From Methanothermococcus thermolithotrophicus DSM 2095 (lineage in GTDB: Archaea; AGJL01; Methanococci; Methanococcales; Methanococcaceae), in assembly GCF_946463545.1 (NCBI RefSeq), contig NZ_OX296583.1, positions 496,001 to 560,000 on the forward strand: a stretch of 64,000 nucleotides of DNA, in the 5' to 3' direction. Of the stretch, positions 26,536-35,788 are shown piece by piece. How positions within the stretch are numbered: position 1 is the first letter of the stretch; the number at the start of each line of letters is the position of its first letter. The translations under genes were made by a program, and so were the position numbers. Below the pieces are notes generated by a model that had not been told where the DNA came from, searched no databases, and was given only the letters and a program-made list of their open reading frames with translations.

Positions 26536-27558
26536 ATGGCAAAAGTTTTAATAAATGGATATGGTTCAATAGGGAAAAGAGTAGCTGATGCAGTATCCAA
26601 GCAAGACGATATGGAAGTTATAGGAGTTACAAAAACTAAACCTGATTTTGAAGCTAGATTGGCAGTTGAAAAAGGATATAAATTATTTGCAGCAATTCCT
26701 GAAAGAAAACATTTATTTGAAGAAGCAGGAATTGAAATTGAAGGTACCATTGATGATATAATTGAAGATGCAGATATTGTAGTTGATGGAGCACCAAAAA
26801 AGATAGGAACAGATAACTTAGAAAAGATCTACAAAAAATACGGCGTTAAGGCAATATTACAAGGTGGAGAAAAAGCTCACGTAGTTGAAGATTCATTTAA
26901 CTCACTTTGGAGCTACGATAGATGTTATGGAAAAGACTATATTAGGGTAGTTTCATGCAACACAACAGGATTGTGTAGGACATTTTATGCCATCAACTCT
27001 GTTACCGATATATTAAAAGCTAGAGTAGTTTTAGTAAGGAGAGCAGCTGACCCGAACGATGCAAAAACAGGTCCAGTAAATGCAATTGTTCCGAATCCTG
27101 CAACCGTGCCTTCTCACCACGGACCTGATGTAGTATCCGTTGTTCCACAGTTTGAAGGTAAAATAATGTCTTCAGCAGTTATAGTTCCAACAACCTTAAT
27201 GCACATGCACTCTTTAATGGTTGAAACTACAGGAGTTACAAAAGATGATGTTTTAGATGCAATTGAAAAAACCCCAAGGATAATTACTGTAAAAGCTTCA
27301 GAAGGTTTGGACTCAACCGCGACAATTATAGAATATGCAAGAGATTTAGGAAGACCAAGATACGATTTAAATGAAATCGCAATCTGGGAAGAAAGCGTAA
27401 ACGTAGTAGATAATGAAATATTCTTAATGCAAGCAATACACCAAGAAAGTGATGTAATCCCAGAAAACATTGACTGTATAAGGGCAATGCTCCAAATGGA
27501 AGACGACAATATGAAATCCATTGAAAAAACAAATAAAGCTATGGGTCTTTTAAAATAA
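26536..27558 (+). CDS. gap: Glyceraldehyde-3-phosphate dehydrogenase, archaeal type II
   Basis: Phosphorylating GAPDH, in methanogens mainly gluconeogenic; NAD(P)-dependent. 340 residues with the N-terminal Rossmann motif [15 protein letters not shown] and the catalytic loop [11 protein letters not shown], whose first Cys is the nucleophile; [11 protein letters not shown] carries the archaeal catalytic His. GGTGATTATAG precedes the ATG. The upstream region holds an inverted-repeat element and a leader hairpin. The class I aldolase and FBP aldolase/phosphatase of the same pathway are elsewhere in this window. Confidence 0.96.
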   Translation: MAKVLINGYGSIGKRVADAVSKQDDMEVIGVTKTKPDFEARLAVEKGYKLFAAIPERKHLFEEAGIEIEGTIDDIIEDADIVVDGAPKKIGTDNLEKIYKKYGVKAILQGGEKAHVVEDSFNSLWSYDRCYGKDYIRVVSCNTTGLCRTFYAINSVTDILKARVVLVRRAADPNDAKTGPVNAIVPNPATVPSHHGPDVVSVVPQFEGKIMSSAVIVPTTLMHMHSLMVETTGVTKDDVLDAIEKTPRIITVKASEGLDSTATIIEYARDLGRPRYDLNEIAIWEESVNVVDNEIFLMQAIHQESDVIPENIDCIRAMLQMEDDNMKSIEKTNKAMGLLK

Positions 27559-27765
27559 ATACAAATGTTTTATTTTTTTAGAACATTATGATTATTTAAA
27601 TTTTGAAAAAATTAAGGCATTTACTCTTTAAAATACTTTTTTAGCTCAATTTTAGTAGTTTGACAGTCAAATATGGCATAATTATATTTACTAAGTTAAT
27701 AAGACATTACTTGCTTGGATTTTAATAATTTTTCGATTTCGTCAAGATCATACGTGCGTGAAACT
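27559..27765. terminator. Poly-T tract after gap and intergenic spacer
   Basis: A T-rich run (TTTTATTTTTTT around 27569-27580) follows the gap stop and fits an archaeal oligo-T terminator. The rest of the gap to 27765 has no feature I recognise. Confidence 0.4.
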
Positions 27766-28143
27766 ATGAAATACATTAGGGGCCGCTCTTACAAAGAGCT
27801 AATTGAAAAGATTAGAGAGCTCGGTACAGATGTGGAAGAAATATACTTAAATAAAGAGCTGTCAAAAAACTTAATTATTGAAATATTAGAAAATTGTGAA
27901 GTTAAAACCATTTATCTTCCCGAATCCCGATACAAGAGAACTAACAAAAAAATCCTAGACGCATTAAAAGAAATAGGTGTGGAAGTTAAGTGTATAAAGG
28001 GAAAATGTGGAAGACCAACAAATAAAAAAGAAATTATAGCCAAATACTTGGACAAAAGTCCTGAAGAAATCTCCAAAATAACAGGCATCAATCTCAAAAC
28101 TGTAGAATACCATTACTATAAACTTAAATCTAGAAAATCATAG
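27766..28143 (+). CDS. DUF1699-like protein with C-terminal helix-turn-helix
   Basis: 125 residues. The N-terminal two-thirds resembles the archaeal DUF1699 family as I recall it (a small alpha/beta domain; IYLNKELSKNLIIEIL, VKTIYLPESRYKRTN). The C-terminus, KSPEEISKITGINLKTVEYH, reads as a helix-turn-helix of the LuxR/sigma-4 style, so the protein may bind DNA. The ATG at 27766 follows GTGCGTGA; an in-frame TTG at 27715 has no site and adds an unlikely N-terminus. A hairpin repeat follows the stop codon. Confidence 0.65.
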   Translation: MKYIRGRSYKELIEKIRELGTDVEEIYLNKELSKNLIIEILENCEVKTIYLPESRYKRTNKKILDALKEIGVEVKCIKGKCGRPTNKKEIIAKYLDKSPEEISKITGINLKTVEYHYYKLKSRKS

Positions 28144-28148
28144 ATTAA

Positions 28149-28190
28149 ACAAACACTTCGTGTTTGTAGCCCACAATTGAAATTGTGGCT
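28149..28190. repeat. Two-hairpin repeat, TAGCCC type
   Basis: Hairpin ACAAACA-CTTCG-TGTTTGT (28149-28167) is followed by CCACAATT-GA-AATTGTGG (28171-28188). The linker TAGCCC and closing GGCT recur in repeats at 41409-41479 and, degenerate, at 30215-30236. It lies 6 bp after the stop of the HTH gene and may double as its terminator. Confidence 0.65.
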
Positions 28191-28401
28191 TTCTTATTAT
28201 TCACTTCGTTCATAATCGCAAAACAGGTTTTTGATTTTTAGTAACTTTTAAAACAAAATATTTATATAAATATAACAAATATTTTAGTGTTGGATTATAC
28301 TTTGTTTTTTGGCTATTTTGGTTTTAGCTTTTTTATCGAATTCTCTTTTTAGAAAAGGTCGATTTAAATATAATAATGTATAAATGTTCGGGGGTGCCAA
28401 A

Positions 28402-30204
28402 ATGAGTAAAAATCATGACTTGGAATTTACATTGAATGAACTGTGGAATGCAAATAGAGAATTTTATGAAATTTTGAAGACAAGCGATAGCATAGACTCT
28501 GCAAGAAAAAGAATTTATGAATATTTGGCCAGTTTAGAAAATAAAATTTATTTTGAAGAAATAGATCTTCATCCATTAGAGATAATTAACATGAAATCAT
28601 GTATAAAAGTCTTTAAAAATATCATGGCCCCAAAAAACGAAAAATTAAGCAAATTCAGTGCTTTAGAAACACTGTGGAATCTTGCAAATGGAAACATAGA
28701 CGAACTAGAAACAAATATTAGCATTGGATTTCTGGAGGAATTTAAACACTTGTTAAAAGGCATAATTGGCAATTCAGGAATATATAACAGTAAAGAAGTT
28801 CCAGAATTTTTAAAACTAAAAGGCAGGGAAGCTGCAATAGAAAGGTCAAAAGAGCTTGATAGAATTTATGAATACGCCAATAGATTCATGAAAAAATATC
28901 CTTCAGGATTGTTAGAAGAGGTTAAATCAAAAAGAGAAGAAAATAAAAGAAGAATTTTGGATTATTTTGGAGGGAATGAGGAAGACTGGGAAAACTGGAA
29001 ATGGCACCTTAAAAATATCGTAAAAGATAGACAAACTTTGGAAAATCTTATTGAACTTACTGAAGAAGAAAAAAGAGCCATAGAGTTAGCTGTAGAAAAT
29101 TCAATCCCATTTGGAATTACCCCATACTACATTTCTTTGATGGACAAAGATCCTAGTAGAAAATATGATCACGCAGTTAGAGCTCAGGTAATCCCTCCGT
29201 TAGACTACGTTGAAAAAGTAATTGAAGGTAGGGAAAATAATAAGAATATGGATTTCATGGGTGAAAACGATACTTCGCCAATTAGTCTTGTTACAAGAAG
29301 ATATCCTATGATAGCAATATTGAAACCATATAACACCTGTGCCCAAATTTGTGTTTACTGTCAGAGAAACTGGCAAATAAAAAATGTACTTGCAGAAGAT
29401 GCCATTGCTCCGAAAAGTGCAATTGAAAATGCAGTTGAATGGTTTAAAAATCATGAATCAATGAAAGAAGTATTAATAACTGGAGGAGATCCTGTCGTTT
29501 TAAATGATGATTTTTTAGATAAGCTTTTATCAGAATTTTCAGGAATTAATCATATTGAAAGGATTAGAATAGGTACAAGGATGCCCGTGGTATTACCTCA
29601 AAGAATCACAGATGATTTTGCAGACATGCTTGAAAATCATCATGAGCCTGGAAAAAGAGAAGTTGCAATATCAACACATGTAGAACATGTTTACGAGGTT
29701 ACAGACGACCTTAAAGACGCCGTTCAAAAAATTAGAAAAAGAGGAATTTGTGTTTATAATCAGCAAGTATTTACTGTCGAAAATAGTAGAAAATTTGAAA
29801 CTTCTGCATTAAGAGTGGCCCTAAGATTAATTGGTGTGGTACCATACTATACATTCAATACAAAAGGGAAAGAAGAAACTGCAAAATATAGAGTTCCTAT
29901 TGCAAGATTAATGCAAGAAAATAAAGAGGAATCAAGGCTATTGCCAGGATACAATAGAACCGATAGTCCAGTATTTAATGTTCCAAAGTTAGGTAAGAAC
30001 AACCTCATATCCTGGCAGGATCATGAATTAATATCGATACTACCTGATGGAAGTAGGGTTTATGAATTCCATCCATGGGAGAAAAATATGACCCTTACAA
30101 ACACTTACATCTATAAAGACGTCCCTATCTATGATTATCTCATGGAATTAAAAAGGAGAGGCGAAGATATAAATGAATACAATACCATCTGGTATTATTT
30201 CTAA
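28402..30204 (+). CDS. KamA-family radical SAM protein
   Basis: 600 residues. The C-terminal half is a radical SAM domain related to lysine 2,3-aminomutase, with cluster motif CAQICVYC (Cys313, 317, 320) and GGDPVVLNDDFL. The N-terminal 220 residues are helical and charged and are not found in the short KamA enzymes. The closest relative I recall is M. jannaschii MJ0634. Aminomutase activity and PLP dependence are not shown; no beta-lysine acetyltransferase gene is nearby, so an osmolyte role is unsupported. GGGGGTG precedes the ATG at 28402, six codons inside a longer reading frame. Confidence 0.85.
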   Translation: MSKNHDLEFTLNELWNANREFYEILKTSDSIDSARKRIYEYLASLENKIYFEEIDLHPLEIINMKSCIKVFKNIMAPKNEKLSKFSALETLWNLANGNIDELETNISIGFLEEFKHLLKGIIGNSGIYNSKEVPEFLKLKGREAAIERSKELDRIYEYANRFMKKYPSGLLEEVKSKREENKRRILDYFGGNEEDWENWKWHLKNIVKDRQTLENLIELTEEEKRAIELAVENSIPFGITPYYISLMDKDPSRKYDHAVRAQVIPPLDYVEKVIEGRENNKNMDFMGENDTSPISLVTRRYPMIAILKPYNTCAQICVYCQRNWQIKNVLAEDAIAPKSAIENAVEWFKNHESMKEVLITGGDPVVLNDDFLDKLLSEFSGINHIERIRIGTRMPVVLPQRITDDFADMLENHHEPGKREVAISTHVEHVYEVTDDLKDAVQKIRKRGICVYNQQVFTVENSRKFETSALRVALRLIGVVPYYTFNTKGKEETAKYRVPIARLMQENKEESRLLPGYNRTDSPVFNVPKLGKNNLISWQDHELISILPDGSRVYEFHPWEKNMTLTNTYIYKDVPIYDYLMELKRRGEDINEYNTIWYYF

Positions 30205-30214
30205 CATTCTTATC

Positions 30215-30236
30215 CGTGTTTGTAGCTTAAAATTGT
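30215..30236. repeat. Degenerate TAGCCC-type repeat fragment
   Basis: CGTGTTTGTAGCTTAAAATTGT matches the middle of the repeat at 28149-28190 with substitutions. It sits in the 56-bp gap before trm5. Confidence 0.35.
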
Positions 30237-30260
30237 ACATCACCATATATTTGCTCAAAG

Positions 30261-31355
30261 GTGAGATTCTTGGTAGTCTGTGTTAAGGTACCTGTTGAAA
30301 ATGGGGAAAAAACTAGGAAAGTTCTTCTGGAAAATAACATACTTGATAAAAGCTACAGAATAAAAAAGGAAGGGAATTATTTGTATATACCCCTAAATTC
30401 AGCAGGTTTAAAATTACGAAAATCAGAGATTTTCGAATCCAGTAGGTTACGAAAACCTTCGGTTTTCGAATCCAGTTGGGATTCTGGAATAGACGATTTA
30501 GGACTTGAGATAGTTGAATTAAATGAAGATGAGCTAGAAAAAGTTGAAAGAAAAAAATCAGAGAGTTTTAAGGATTACCTGTTAAAAAATTTCGAAAAAG
30601 AAATTGAAGAAGGGATTATTGCCCATTCCTATGATGTAGTTGGAGATATTGCAATCCTCCAAATATCTGATGAAATGGATTTAGAAACACGAAAAGAAAT
30701 TGGAAAAGCTGCCCTAAAACTAATACCTTCGGTAAAAACTGTTTTTAGGAGAAAAAGTGAGATACTAGGAGATTTTAGAGTTAGAGAATTGGAACATTTA
30801 GCTGGAGAATATAAAACATTGACATTGTACAAAGAAAACGGATATAGACTTTGGGTGGATGTTGAAAAGGTTTATTTCTCCCCAAGACTTGGATGGGAAA
30901 GAAAAAGGATTATGGATAAGGTAAATTATGACGATATAGTTGTGGATATGTTCTGCGGTGTTGGACCATACTCCATAGCCTGTAAAAATGCAAAAAAGAT
31001 ATATTCAATCGATATAAATCCTGATGCAATAGAGCTCCTGAAGAAGAACATCGAATTAAACCATCTTGAAAACAAAATTGTCCCAATATTGGAAGATGTT
31101 AGAAAAGTTGATGTCAAAGGAAACAGAGTTATAATGAATTTACCTAAGTATGCCCATGAATTTGTTGATAAGGCATTGGATATTGTGGAAGAAAATGGAG
31201 TAATCCACTACTACACCATCGGAAAAGACTTTGAAGATGCAGAAAAACTATTTGGTTCAAAATGTGAATTTGAAATTCTGGAAAAGAGAATTGTAAAATC
31301 TTATTCGCCTAGGGAATATGTTCTTGCCATAGATTTTAAAATATTAAAAAAATAA
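30261..31355 (+). CDS. trm5: tRNA (guanine37-N1)-methyltransferase Trm5 with in-frame palindromic insert
   Basis: Adds the N1-methyl group to G37 of tRNA using SAM. The 364-residue chain matches the MJ0883 type: an N-terminal D1 domain, the RRKSEILGDFRVRELEHLAGE linker, YFSPRLGWERKRI, the SAM site VVDMFCGVGPYSIACKNA, and the catalytic-site motif NLPKYAHEF. Residues 52-73 are two 11-residue repeats ([22 protein letters not shown]) from a 66-bp palindromic element within or at the edge of D1. It starts at GTG 30261; no strong binding site is seen, so the start is less certain. Confidence 0.93.
   Translation: MRFLVVCVKVPVENGEKTRKVLLENNILDKSYRIKKEGNYLYIPLNSAGLKLRKSEIFESSRLRKPSVFESSWDSGIDDLGLEIVELNEDELEKVERKKSESFKDYLLKNFEKEIEEGIIAHSYDVVGDIAILQISDEMDLETRKEIGKAALKLIPSVKTVFRRKSEILGDFRVRELEHLAGEYKTLTLYKENGYRLWVDVEKVYFSPRLGWERKRIMDKVNYDDIVVDMFCGVGPYSIACKNAKKIYSIDINPDAIELLKKNIELNHLENKIVPILEDVRKVDVKGNRVIMNLPKYAHEFVDKALDIVEENGVIHYYTIGKDFEDAEKLFGSKCEFEILEKRIVKSYSPREYVLAIDFKILKK
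30414..30479. repeat. Coding palindromic tandem repeat (2 x 33 bp) in trm5
   Basis: Same double unit as in metG (25240-25305), in the same sense relative to the coding strand but translated in a different frame. Each unit has stem TTACGAAAA.. / ..TTTTCGAA and the tail TCCAGTAGG or TCCAGTTGG. The order of the AAAATC and AAAACC stems is reversed relative to metG. Confidence 0.9.
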
Positions 31356-31401
31356 ATAACTTTGATAAATAAACCTTTTTTAAAAATTATTTAAAATAGT
31401 A

Positions 31402-32853
31402 TTAAAAGAAAGCATCCAAAGTTACCTGTTTAGCTTTCTCTTCTTTTTTATCTGTTTTCTTTTTATCTTTATTATTTTTACCATCTTTATCTACCGGAGT
31501 TTTTTCTTTGCTCTCTTTTTTCAATTCTAGAGCTTCTGGTTTCTCTGTAATTGGTGCTTCTGTTTTACGTTTACTTTTACTTTTTTCTTTTTCTTTTTTC
31601 TCGTCTTTTAGGGTCCTATTTATCACTTCAAATATCTTCTTTGTTGTTTTTTTATCGGTTATGACTTCTACCTCATCTTTTGTAAATCCGTAGAACTTCA
31701 CGAGCTCAGCTCCGAGCTCAGTGTTGTTTTCAAATATGGCTTTTAAGAATATCAAATCCTCTCTAGCTCTTTTAGTTGATGAATGGGTTTTTATTCCTAT
31801 TTTACTTAGAATTTTTTTCATCCGTTCTCTTTGAGACTTTGTTTTGGATAGTTTTGTAAATATCGTTGGACGGGAATAATTTATAAATCCCCTATACTTT
31901 TCCTCCTTTGATAGTGCCACACCTGCAGTCATGAGAGCTGAAGCAAACCTCCAAAGCCCAAAATACTGTCTTTTATAAACTCTGCCTAAATATAGATCTG
32001 CCTTTGAAAGGTAGTCAAATCCTTCTACTAAATCCTTCTGTTTTTTATACTCCCTTGGTAAATTCTCTGAAATCCATTCTTCAATAGTATTCAAATCTTC
32101 TTTAACATCGTTTAATGACGACACTGCAATATCATAATGGGTTGTTTTAAGTATTATCCTGATTGCATCAAAAATACTCCTTTCACTGTTTCTGTCAGGG
32201 AGATCCTTAACTTCTTCAATATCTAATTTATTTCCTAGTGCTAACGACTCTAAGTCATTTATCGCAGCTCTTAAATCACCGCCAGCATGTTTGGCAATAA
32301 TTTTTAATATCTTGTCATCGACACTGAAACCTTCTTTTAATGCTATTCTTCTCAATACGGGAACTATCGAGTTTGTATGAACAGGATTTATTTTTATTAC
32401 CTTACATACGTTTCTTAAAGACATCAAGGTTGGTTTGTATATATCATTTGCAGTTAAGATTATAGGATTTTTTGAATTCTTTATTATCTTTACTATCTCA
32501 CTTACTCCTCCCCTATCCTCGTTTCCAGAAATGCCATCTACTTCATCAAGTATAATTAAAACTCTTCCTCCAGATAGGGATTTTGACATTGCAGCAGTTC
32601 CTACAACCTGTTTCATGACGTTGCTGTTTCTTTTATCGCTTGCATTTAATTCAATCACATCAAATCCGTATTCATTAGCTAAAGCATGGGCTAGCGTAGT
32701 TTTACCACAACCTGGAGGGCCTACAAGAAGTGCGGGCTTCTGTGTTTCTCCAGATAAATATTCTTCTACCCATTTTTTCAATTCCTCTTTTATTTTTGAA
32801 TGTCCTGCTACTTCATCTAAAGATTTTGGTCGATATTTTTCAACCCATTCCAT
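31402..32853 (-). CDS. rfcL: Replication factor C large subunit
   Basis: Clamp-loader large subunit. 483 residues: MEWVEKYRPKSLDEVAGHSK, Walker A VGPPGCGKTT, Walker B VLIILDEVDGI, and a collar domain. About 70 C-terminal residues are Lys/Glu-rich and low complexity, ending QVTLDAFF, a canonical PIP motif for binding PCNA. The start follows GGAGGGTT. A repeat element begins 16 bp upstream of the start. Confidence 0.96.
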   Translation of the reverse strand: MEWVEKYRPKSLDEVAGHSKIKEELKKWVEEYLSGETQKPALLVGPPGCGKTTLAHALANEYGFDVIELNASDKRNSNVMKQVVGTAAMSKSLSGGRVLIILDEVDGISGNEDRGGVSEIVKIIKNSKNPIILTANDIYKPTLMSLRNVCKVIKINPVHTNSIVPVLRRIALKEGFSVDDKILKIIAKHAGGDLRAAINDLESLALGNKLDIEEVKDLPDRNSERSIFDAIRIILKTTHYDIAVSSLNDVKEDLNTIEEWISENLPREYKKQKDLVEGFDYLSKADLYLGRVYKRQYFGLWRFASALMTAGVALSKEEKYRGFINYSRPTIFTKLSKTKSQRERMKKILSKIGIKTHSSTKRAREDLIFLKAIFENNTELGAELVKFYGFTKDEVEVITDKKTTKKIFEVINRTLKDEKKEKEKSKSKRKTEAPITEKPEALELKKESKEKTPVDKDGKNNKDKKKTDKKEEKAKQVTLDAFF

Positions 32854-32868
32854 TTGTAACCCTCCGTA

Positions 32869-32991
32869 TATGGTCGTTCTGCAATTAGCAAATTACGGCA
32901 TAATTTAAATTTTAAATTATAGAAGTTTTTAAACAATATATAATTAATTTAGATGATATAATTATGTGCCTACATTCGCAGAACGACCATA
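32869..32991. repeat. MITE-like element, copy D (TATGGTCG variant)
   Basis: A 123-bp element with ends TATGGTCGTTCTGCAATTAG and ATTCGCAGAACGACCATA. Both termini carry the same change from A to G (TATGG / CCATA), so pairing between them is kept. It separates rfcL from the DUF447 gene and supplies the last codons of the latter. Confidence 0.8.
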
Positions 32992-33599
32992 ATATCCATA
33001 AATCTCTTTCCTAATTCAATATGCTTTTTAGATCCTACCTTTTTAATGTTCCTTAGGTATTTTTCCATTTCTTTCTTCATTTCTTCCCTAGTATCATCCG
33101 ATACAAGATTGAGCCTTGAATATAAAACAGCCATCTCCACAATAAGTCCATCTGCCCTATTGTAAGGTTTTAATTCATTATCATGTTTTAATACCTTTTC
33201 AAATACAGGGGTGCCATCTACGATCATCATTTTTGAAGAACCGTATTCATTTTTTGTTTCAATGAATTTCCTATTGTTTATCCTCACCAAGATTATTTTA
33301 TACGAGTCCTTAAGGTAACAAAATCTTTTACTAACGTTCTTATTATCATTGTTATTACCATTGTCATTATTGTTATTATCGTCATATTCCAAGTATTCAT
33401 AGTTTCCGTTATCATCTAAAACAGATTCTGCCACCAAATAAGGCTCGCAGATATTTAAAATATAAAAATCATCTTCTTTTAAGTTTTGATAAGTGTGGGA
33501 CCCTTCATAGAGATGTAAAGTTATTTTATTGTCACTCATAAAAGCCCCAATTGGTGCCCTATTTCCTTTACCTGATGTTACTACAATTTCAAACTTCAT
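32970..33599 (-). CDS. DUF447 family protein, C-terminus formed by a repeat element
   Basis: About 209 residues of the archaeal DUF447 family, whose known members have a flavin-reductase-like split barrel. Recognisable parts are EIVVTSGKGNRAPIGAFM, NICEPYLVAESVLDD and RADGLIVEMAVLYSRL. Residues near 75-90 are an Asn/Asp-rich run (AAT-type repeats in DNA) not expected in the family. The last residues (IMVVLRM) and stop are encoded by the terminal repeat of copy D. The ATG at 33599 follows GTGATC; an in-frame GTG at 33608 overlaps that site. Confidence 0.75.
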   Translation of the reverse strand: MKFEIVVTSGKGNRAPIGAFMSDNKITLHLYEGSHTYQNLKEDDFYILNICEPYLVAESVLDDNGNYEYLEYDDNNNNDNGNNNDNKNVSKRFCYLKDSYKIILVRINNRKFIETKNEYGSSKMMIVDGTPVFEKVLKHDNELKPYNRADGLIVEMAVLYSRLNLVSDDTREEMKKEMEKYLRNIKKVGSKKHIELGKRFMDIMVVLRM

Positions 33600-33953
33600 G
33601 AAGATCACTAATACAGCATATTATACATAATTGTGCATAATTTTAAGTAAAATCGTCGTTCCACATATATATTGTAAAACACATTTCTAAAATTTATATA
33701 ATTGCATTAATTTTATTGAATTTATAGAAATCCTGCAGTTATTATATTTATTATTAATGCAAACCACATATATAGTCGTTCTGCAAATTCAGGCACTAAA
33801 TATAGCATAAGAAATTCTAAAATTTAACTATAATACTTAAAAATTCTACTAAAATTAATAGAATTAATGTAAATTATAATAAGCATAATAGTTGTATAAA
33901 TTGCAGAACGACTATAAGTTAGGATTATATATTGATTTTGTTATGGTGACATT
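33600..33953. other. Divergent intergenic region with repeats
   Basis: Contains MITE-like copy E (33771-33916). AATCGTCGTTCCAC near 33651-33664 looks like a stray end of the same family with no clear partner. No gene seen. Confidence 0.5.
33771..33916. repeat. MITE-like element, copy E (TATAGTCG family)
   Basis: 146 bp with exact 14-bp terminal inverted repeats TATAGTCGTTCTGC / GCAGAACGACTATA, the longest and best-preserved copy. It ends 38 bp before the shikimate kinase start, so it overlaps that gene's likely promoter zone. Confidence 0.8.
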
Positions 33954-34811
33954 ATGAAATGTTCTGCAGTTTCAATGGGTTCTGGTACAATAATTAATGC
34001 AATAGCTACTGGAAAAGGCTCTGCATTTGGTATTAACTTAAAAGTTAAGGCCACAGTAGAGCTCTTTGATGATGAAAAAAATGAAATTATAGGAGAGATA
34101 GCCGATCGTCCAAATGTGAGGGCAAACTTAATAGAACGATGTGTGAAGAATGTTTTAGACCATTTTGATTTAAAATATTCTGCAAAGGTTGTTACAGAAA
34201 CCGAAATCCCAATAAAATCCGGCCTAAGTAGTAGTAGTGCCACATCAAATGCAACTGTTCTGGCCACAATTGGAGCATTGGGCGAAAAGATAGATGATAA
34301 TTTAGTACTTGATTTAGCAATAAAATCATCATTTGATGAAGGGTTAACGATTACTGGAGCATACGATGATGCAACGGCTTCATACTATGGTGGTATAACA
34401 ATAACCGATAATATGGAAAGAAAAATATTAAAAAAAGATAGATTTAAAGACGATTTAGATGTTTTAGTCCTGATCCCTGACCTAAAGAAAAATGTAAACG
34501 TGGAGAGGATGAAACTTCTGAAAGACTATGTTGAAGTTGCGTTTAAAGAATGTTTAAATGGAAATTATTATAATGCACTATTTTTAAATGGGATACTTTA
34601 TGCATCAGCTTTAAATTTCCCAACAGATATATCAATAGAAGCCATAGAAAATGGTGCAGTTACCTGCGGGTTATCGGGAACTGGTCCATCGTATATAGCT
34701 CTAAGTTACAAAGAAAATACCGATGGTGTTAAAAAAGTCCTTGAAAAATACGGAGATGTTATTGTAACACAGTTAAACAATTCTGGAGCAAAAATATTGG
34801 AGCAGTTCTAA
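33954..34811 (+). CDS. aroK: Shikimate kinase, archaeal GHMP type
   Basis: Phosphorylates shikimate in aromatic amino acid biosynthesis. This is the archaeal GHMP-family enzyme, unrelated to bacterial AroK. 285 residues with ATP-binding motif [17 protein letters not shown], the N-terminal [19 protein letters not shown] and the GHMP C-terminal motif [22 protein letters not shown] precedes the ATG. cbiL follows about 100 bp downstream. Confidence 0.93.
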   Translation: MKCSAVSMGSGTIINAIATGKGSAFGINLKVKATVELFDDEKNEIIGEIADRPNVRANLIERCVKNVLDHFDLKYSAKVVTETEIPIKSGLSSSSATSNATVLATIGALGEKIDDNLVLDLAIKSSFDEGLTITGAYDDATASYYGGITITDNMERKILKKDRFKDDLDVLVLIPDLKKNVNVERMKLLKDYVEVAFKECLNGNYYNALFLNGILYASALNFPTDISIEAIENGAVTCGLSGTGPSYIALSYKENTDGVKKVLEKYGDVIVTQLNNSGAKILEQF

Positions 34812-34913
34812 TTTTCAATATGCATGCTTATTATACATTCTTTGTCTAATTTATCTATTTATTTATTATTCAATTATTATCTATTTATTTTTAAGTTGCG
34901 TTTTGGTGAAAAC

Positions 34914-35603
34914 ATGGTAAATAAGGTCTATGGTATTGGCGTTGGTCCAGGCGATAAGGAATTATTAACTTTAAAAGCCGTTAAAATACTTGAAAAAGTA
35001 AATACAATATTTGTACCGATATCTAAAAAAGATAAAAGTTCTTTTGCCTACGAAATAATAAAGGAGCTCATACTCTGTGAAGATAAAAAAATAGTTGAAC
35101 TACTTTTTCCGATGAGTAAAGACCGAGAATTTCTAAAAAAATACTGGGAAGAAGCTTCTGAAGCTATAATGAATGAAGAAGGAGAGGTAGCAGTTATTAC
35201 AATTGGTGACCCTACACTTTATAGTACCTTTTCCTATGTCTGGAGTATTTTAAAGGAAAACAATATAGAAACAGAAATTGTAAATGGAATATCCTCCCCA
35301 TTTGCAGGTGCAGGAAGGTTAAACATTCCATTAGTTGAGGGGGATGAAAAAATAGCCATACTACCGCAGGGTAGGGACTTAGAAAAATACTTGGATGAGT
35401 TCGATACCCTTGTGGTAATGAAAACTAACGATTTAGAAGATAAACTAAAGAGTTTAAAGGATAAAGAATGCGACTATCTCATAGGAGTAGTTAATAGAGT
35501 TACCTGCGAGAATGAAAAATTTATGCTGGGGAAAATAAATGAAATTGATTTTAGCCAATTTAAGGATTACCTGTCATTGGCAATAATAAAAAAATTAAAA
35601 TAA
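34914..35603 (+). CDS. cbiL: Precorrin-2/cobalt-factor II C20-methyltransferase
   Basis: SAM-dependent methyltransferase of the anaerobic corrin pathway (cobamide synthesis, needed for methyl transfer in methanogenesis). 229 residues: GIGVGPGDKELLTLKAV at the N-terminus, VAVITIGDPTLYSTFSYVW and GISSPFAGAGRLNIPL. The ATG at 34914 follows GGTGAAAAC; the longer in-frame extension upstream is an AT-rich artefact. A Cys-rich small gene follows after 20 bp. Confidence 0.92.
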   Translation: MVNKVYGIGVGPGDKELLTLKAVKILEKVNTIFVPISKKDKSSFAYEIIKELILCEDKKIVELLFPMSKDREFLKKYWEEASEAIMNEEGEVAVITIGDPTLYSTFSYVWSILKENNIETEIVNGISSPFAGAGRLNIPLVEGDEKIAILPQGRDLEKYLDEFDTLVVMKTNDLEDKLKSLKDKECDYLIGVVNRVTCENEKFMLGKINEIDFSQFKDYLSLAIIKKLK

Positions 35604-35623
35604 ATCTAAAACGAGGTTTTAAT

Positions 35624-35782
35624 ATGAGTTGTAACTGTGGAAACGGATCTAATACATGTGGTTGTAAAAAAACCGAAGATATTGCATGTGAAGCTAGTTC
35701 TTTGAACTGCAATCATAAAAAATGCAAACACGAGACTATCACTGAACAAAAATCTTGCGGTTGTTGTTCAAGAAAAATTTAG
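35624..35782 (+). CDS. Cys-rich 52-residue metallothionein-like protein
   Basis: The peptide has 10 cysteines and 2 histidines in 52 residues: it begins MSCNCGNGSNTCGCKKTED and ends EQKSCGCCSRKI, with CNHKKCKH between. CxC and CC spacings suggest metal binding, as in metallothioneins or copper/zinc chaperones, but I recognise no family. ACGAGG lies 8 bp before the ATG. It starts 20 bp after cbiL on the same strand, so it probably shares the transcript; a role in cobalt or other metal handling is inference. Confidence 0.7.
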   Translation: MSCNCGNGSNTCGCKKTEDIACEASSLNCNHKKCKHETITEQKSCGCCSRKI

Positions 35783-35788
35783 TTGTGT

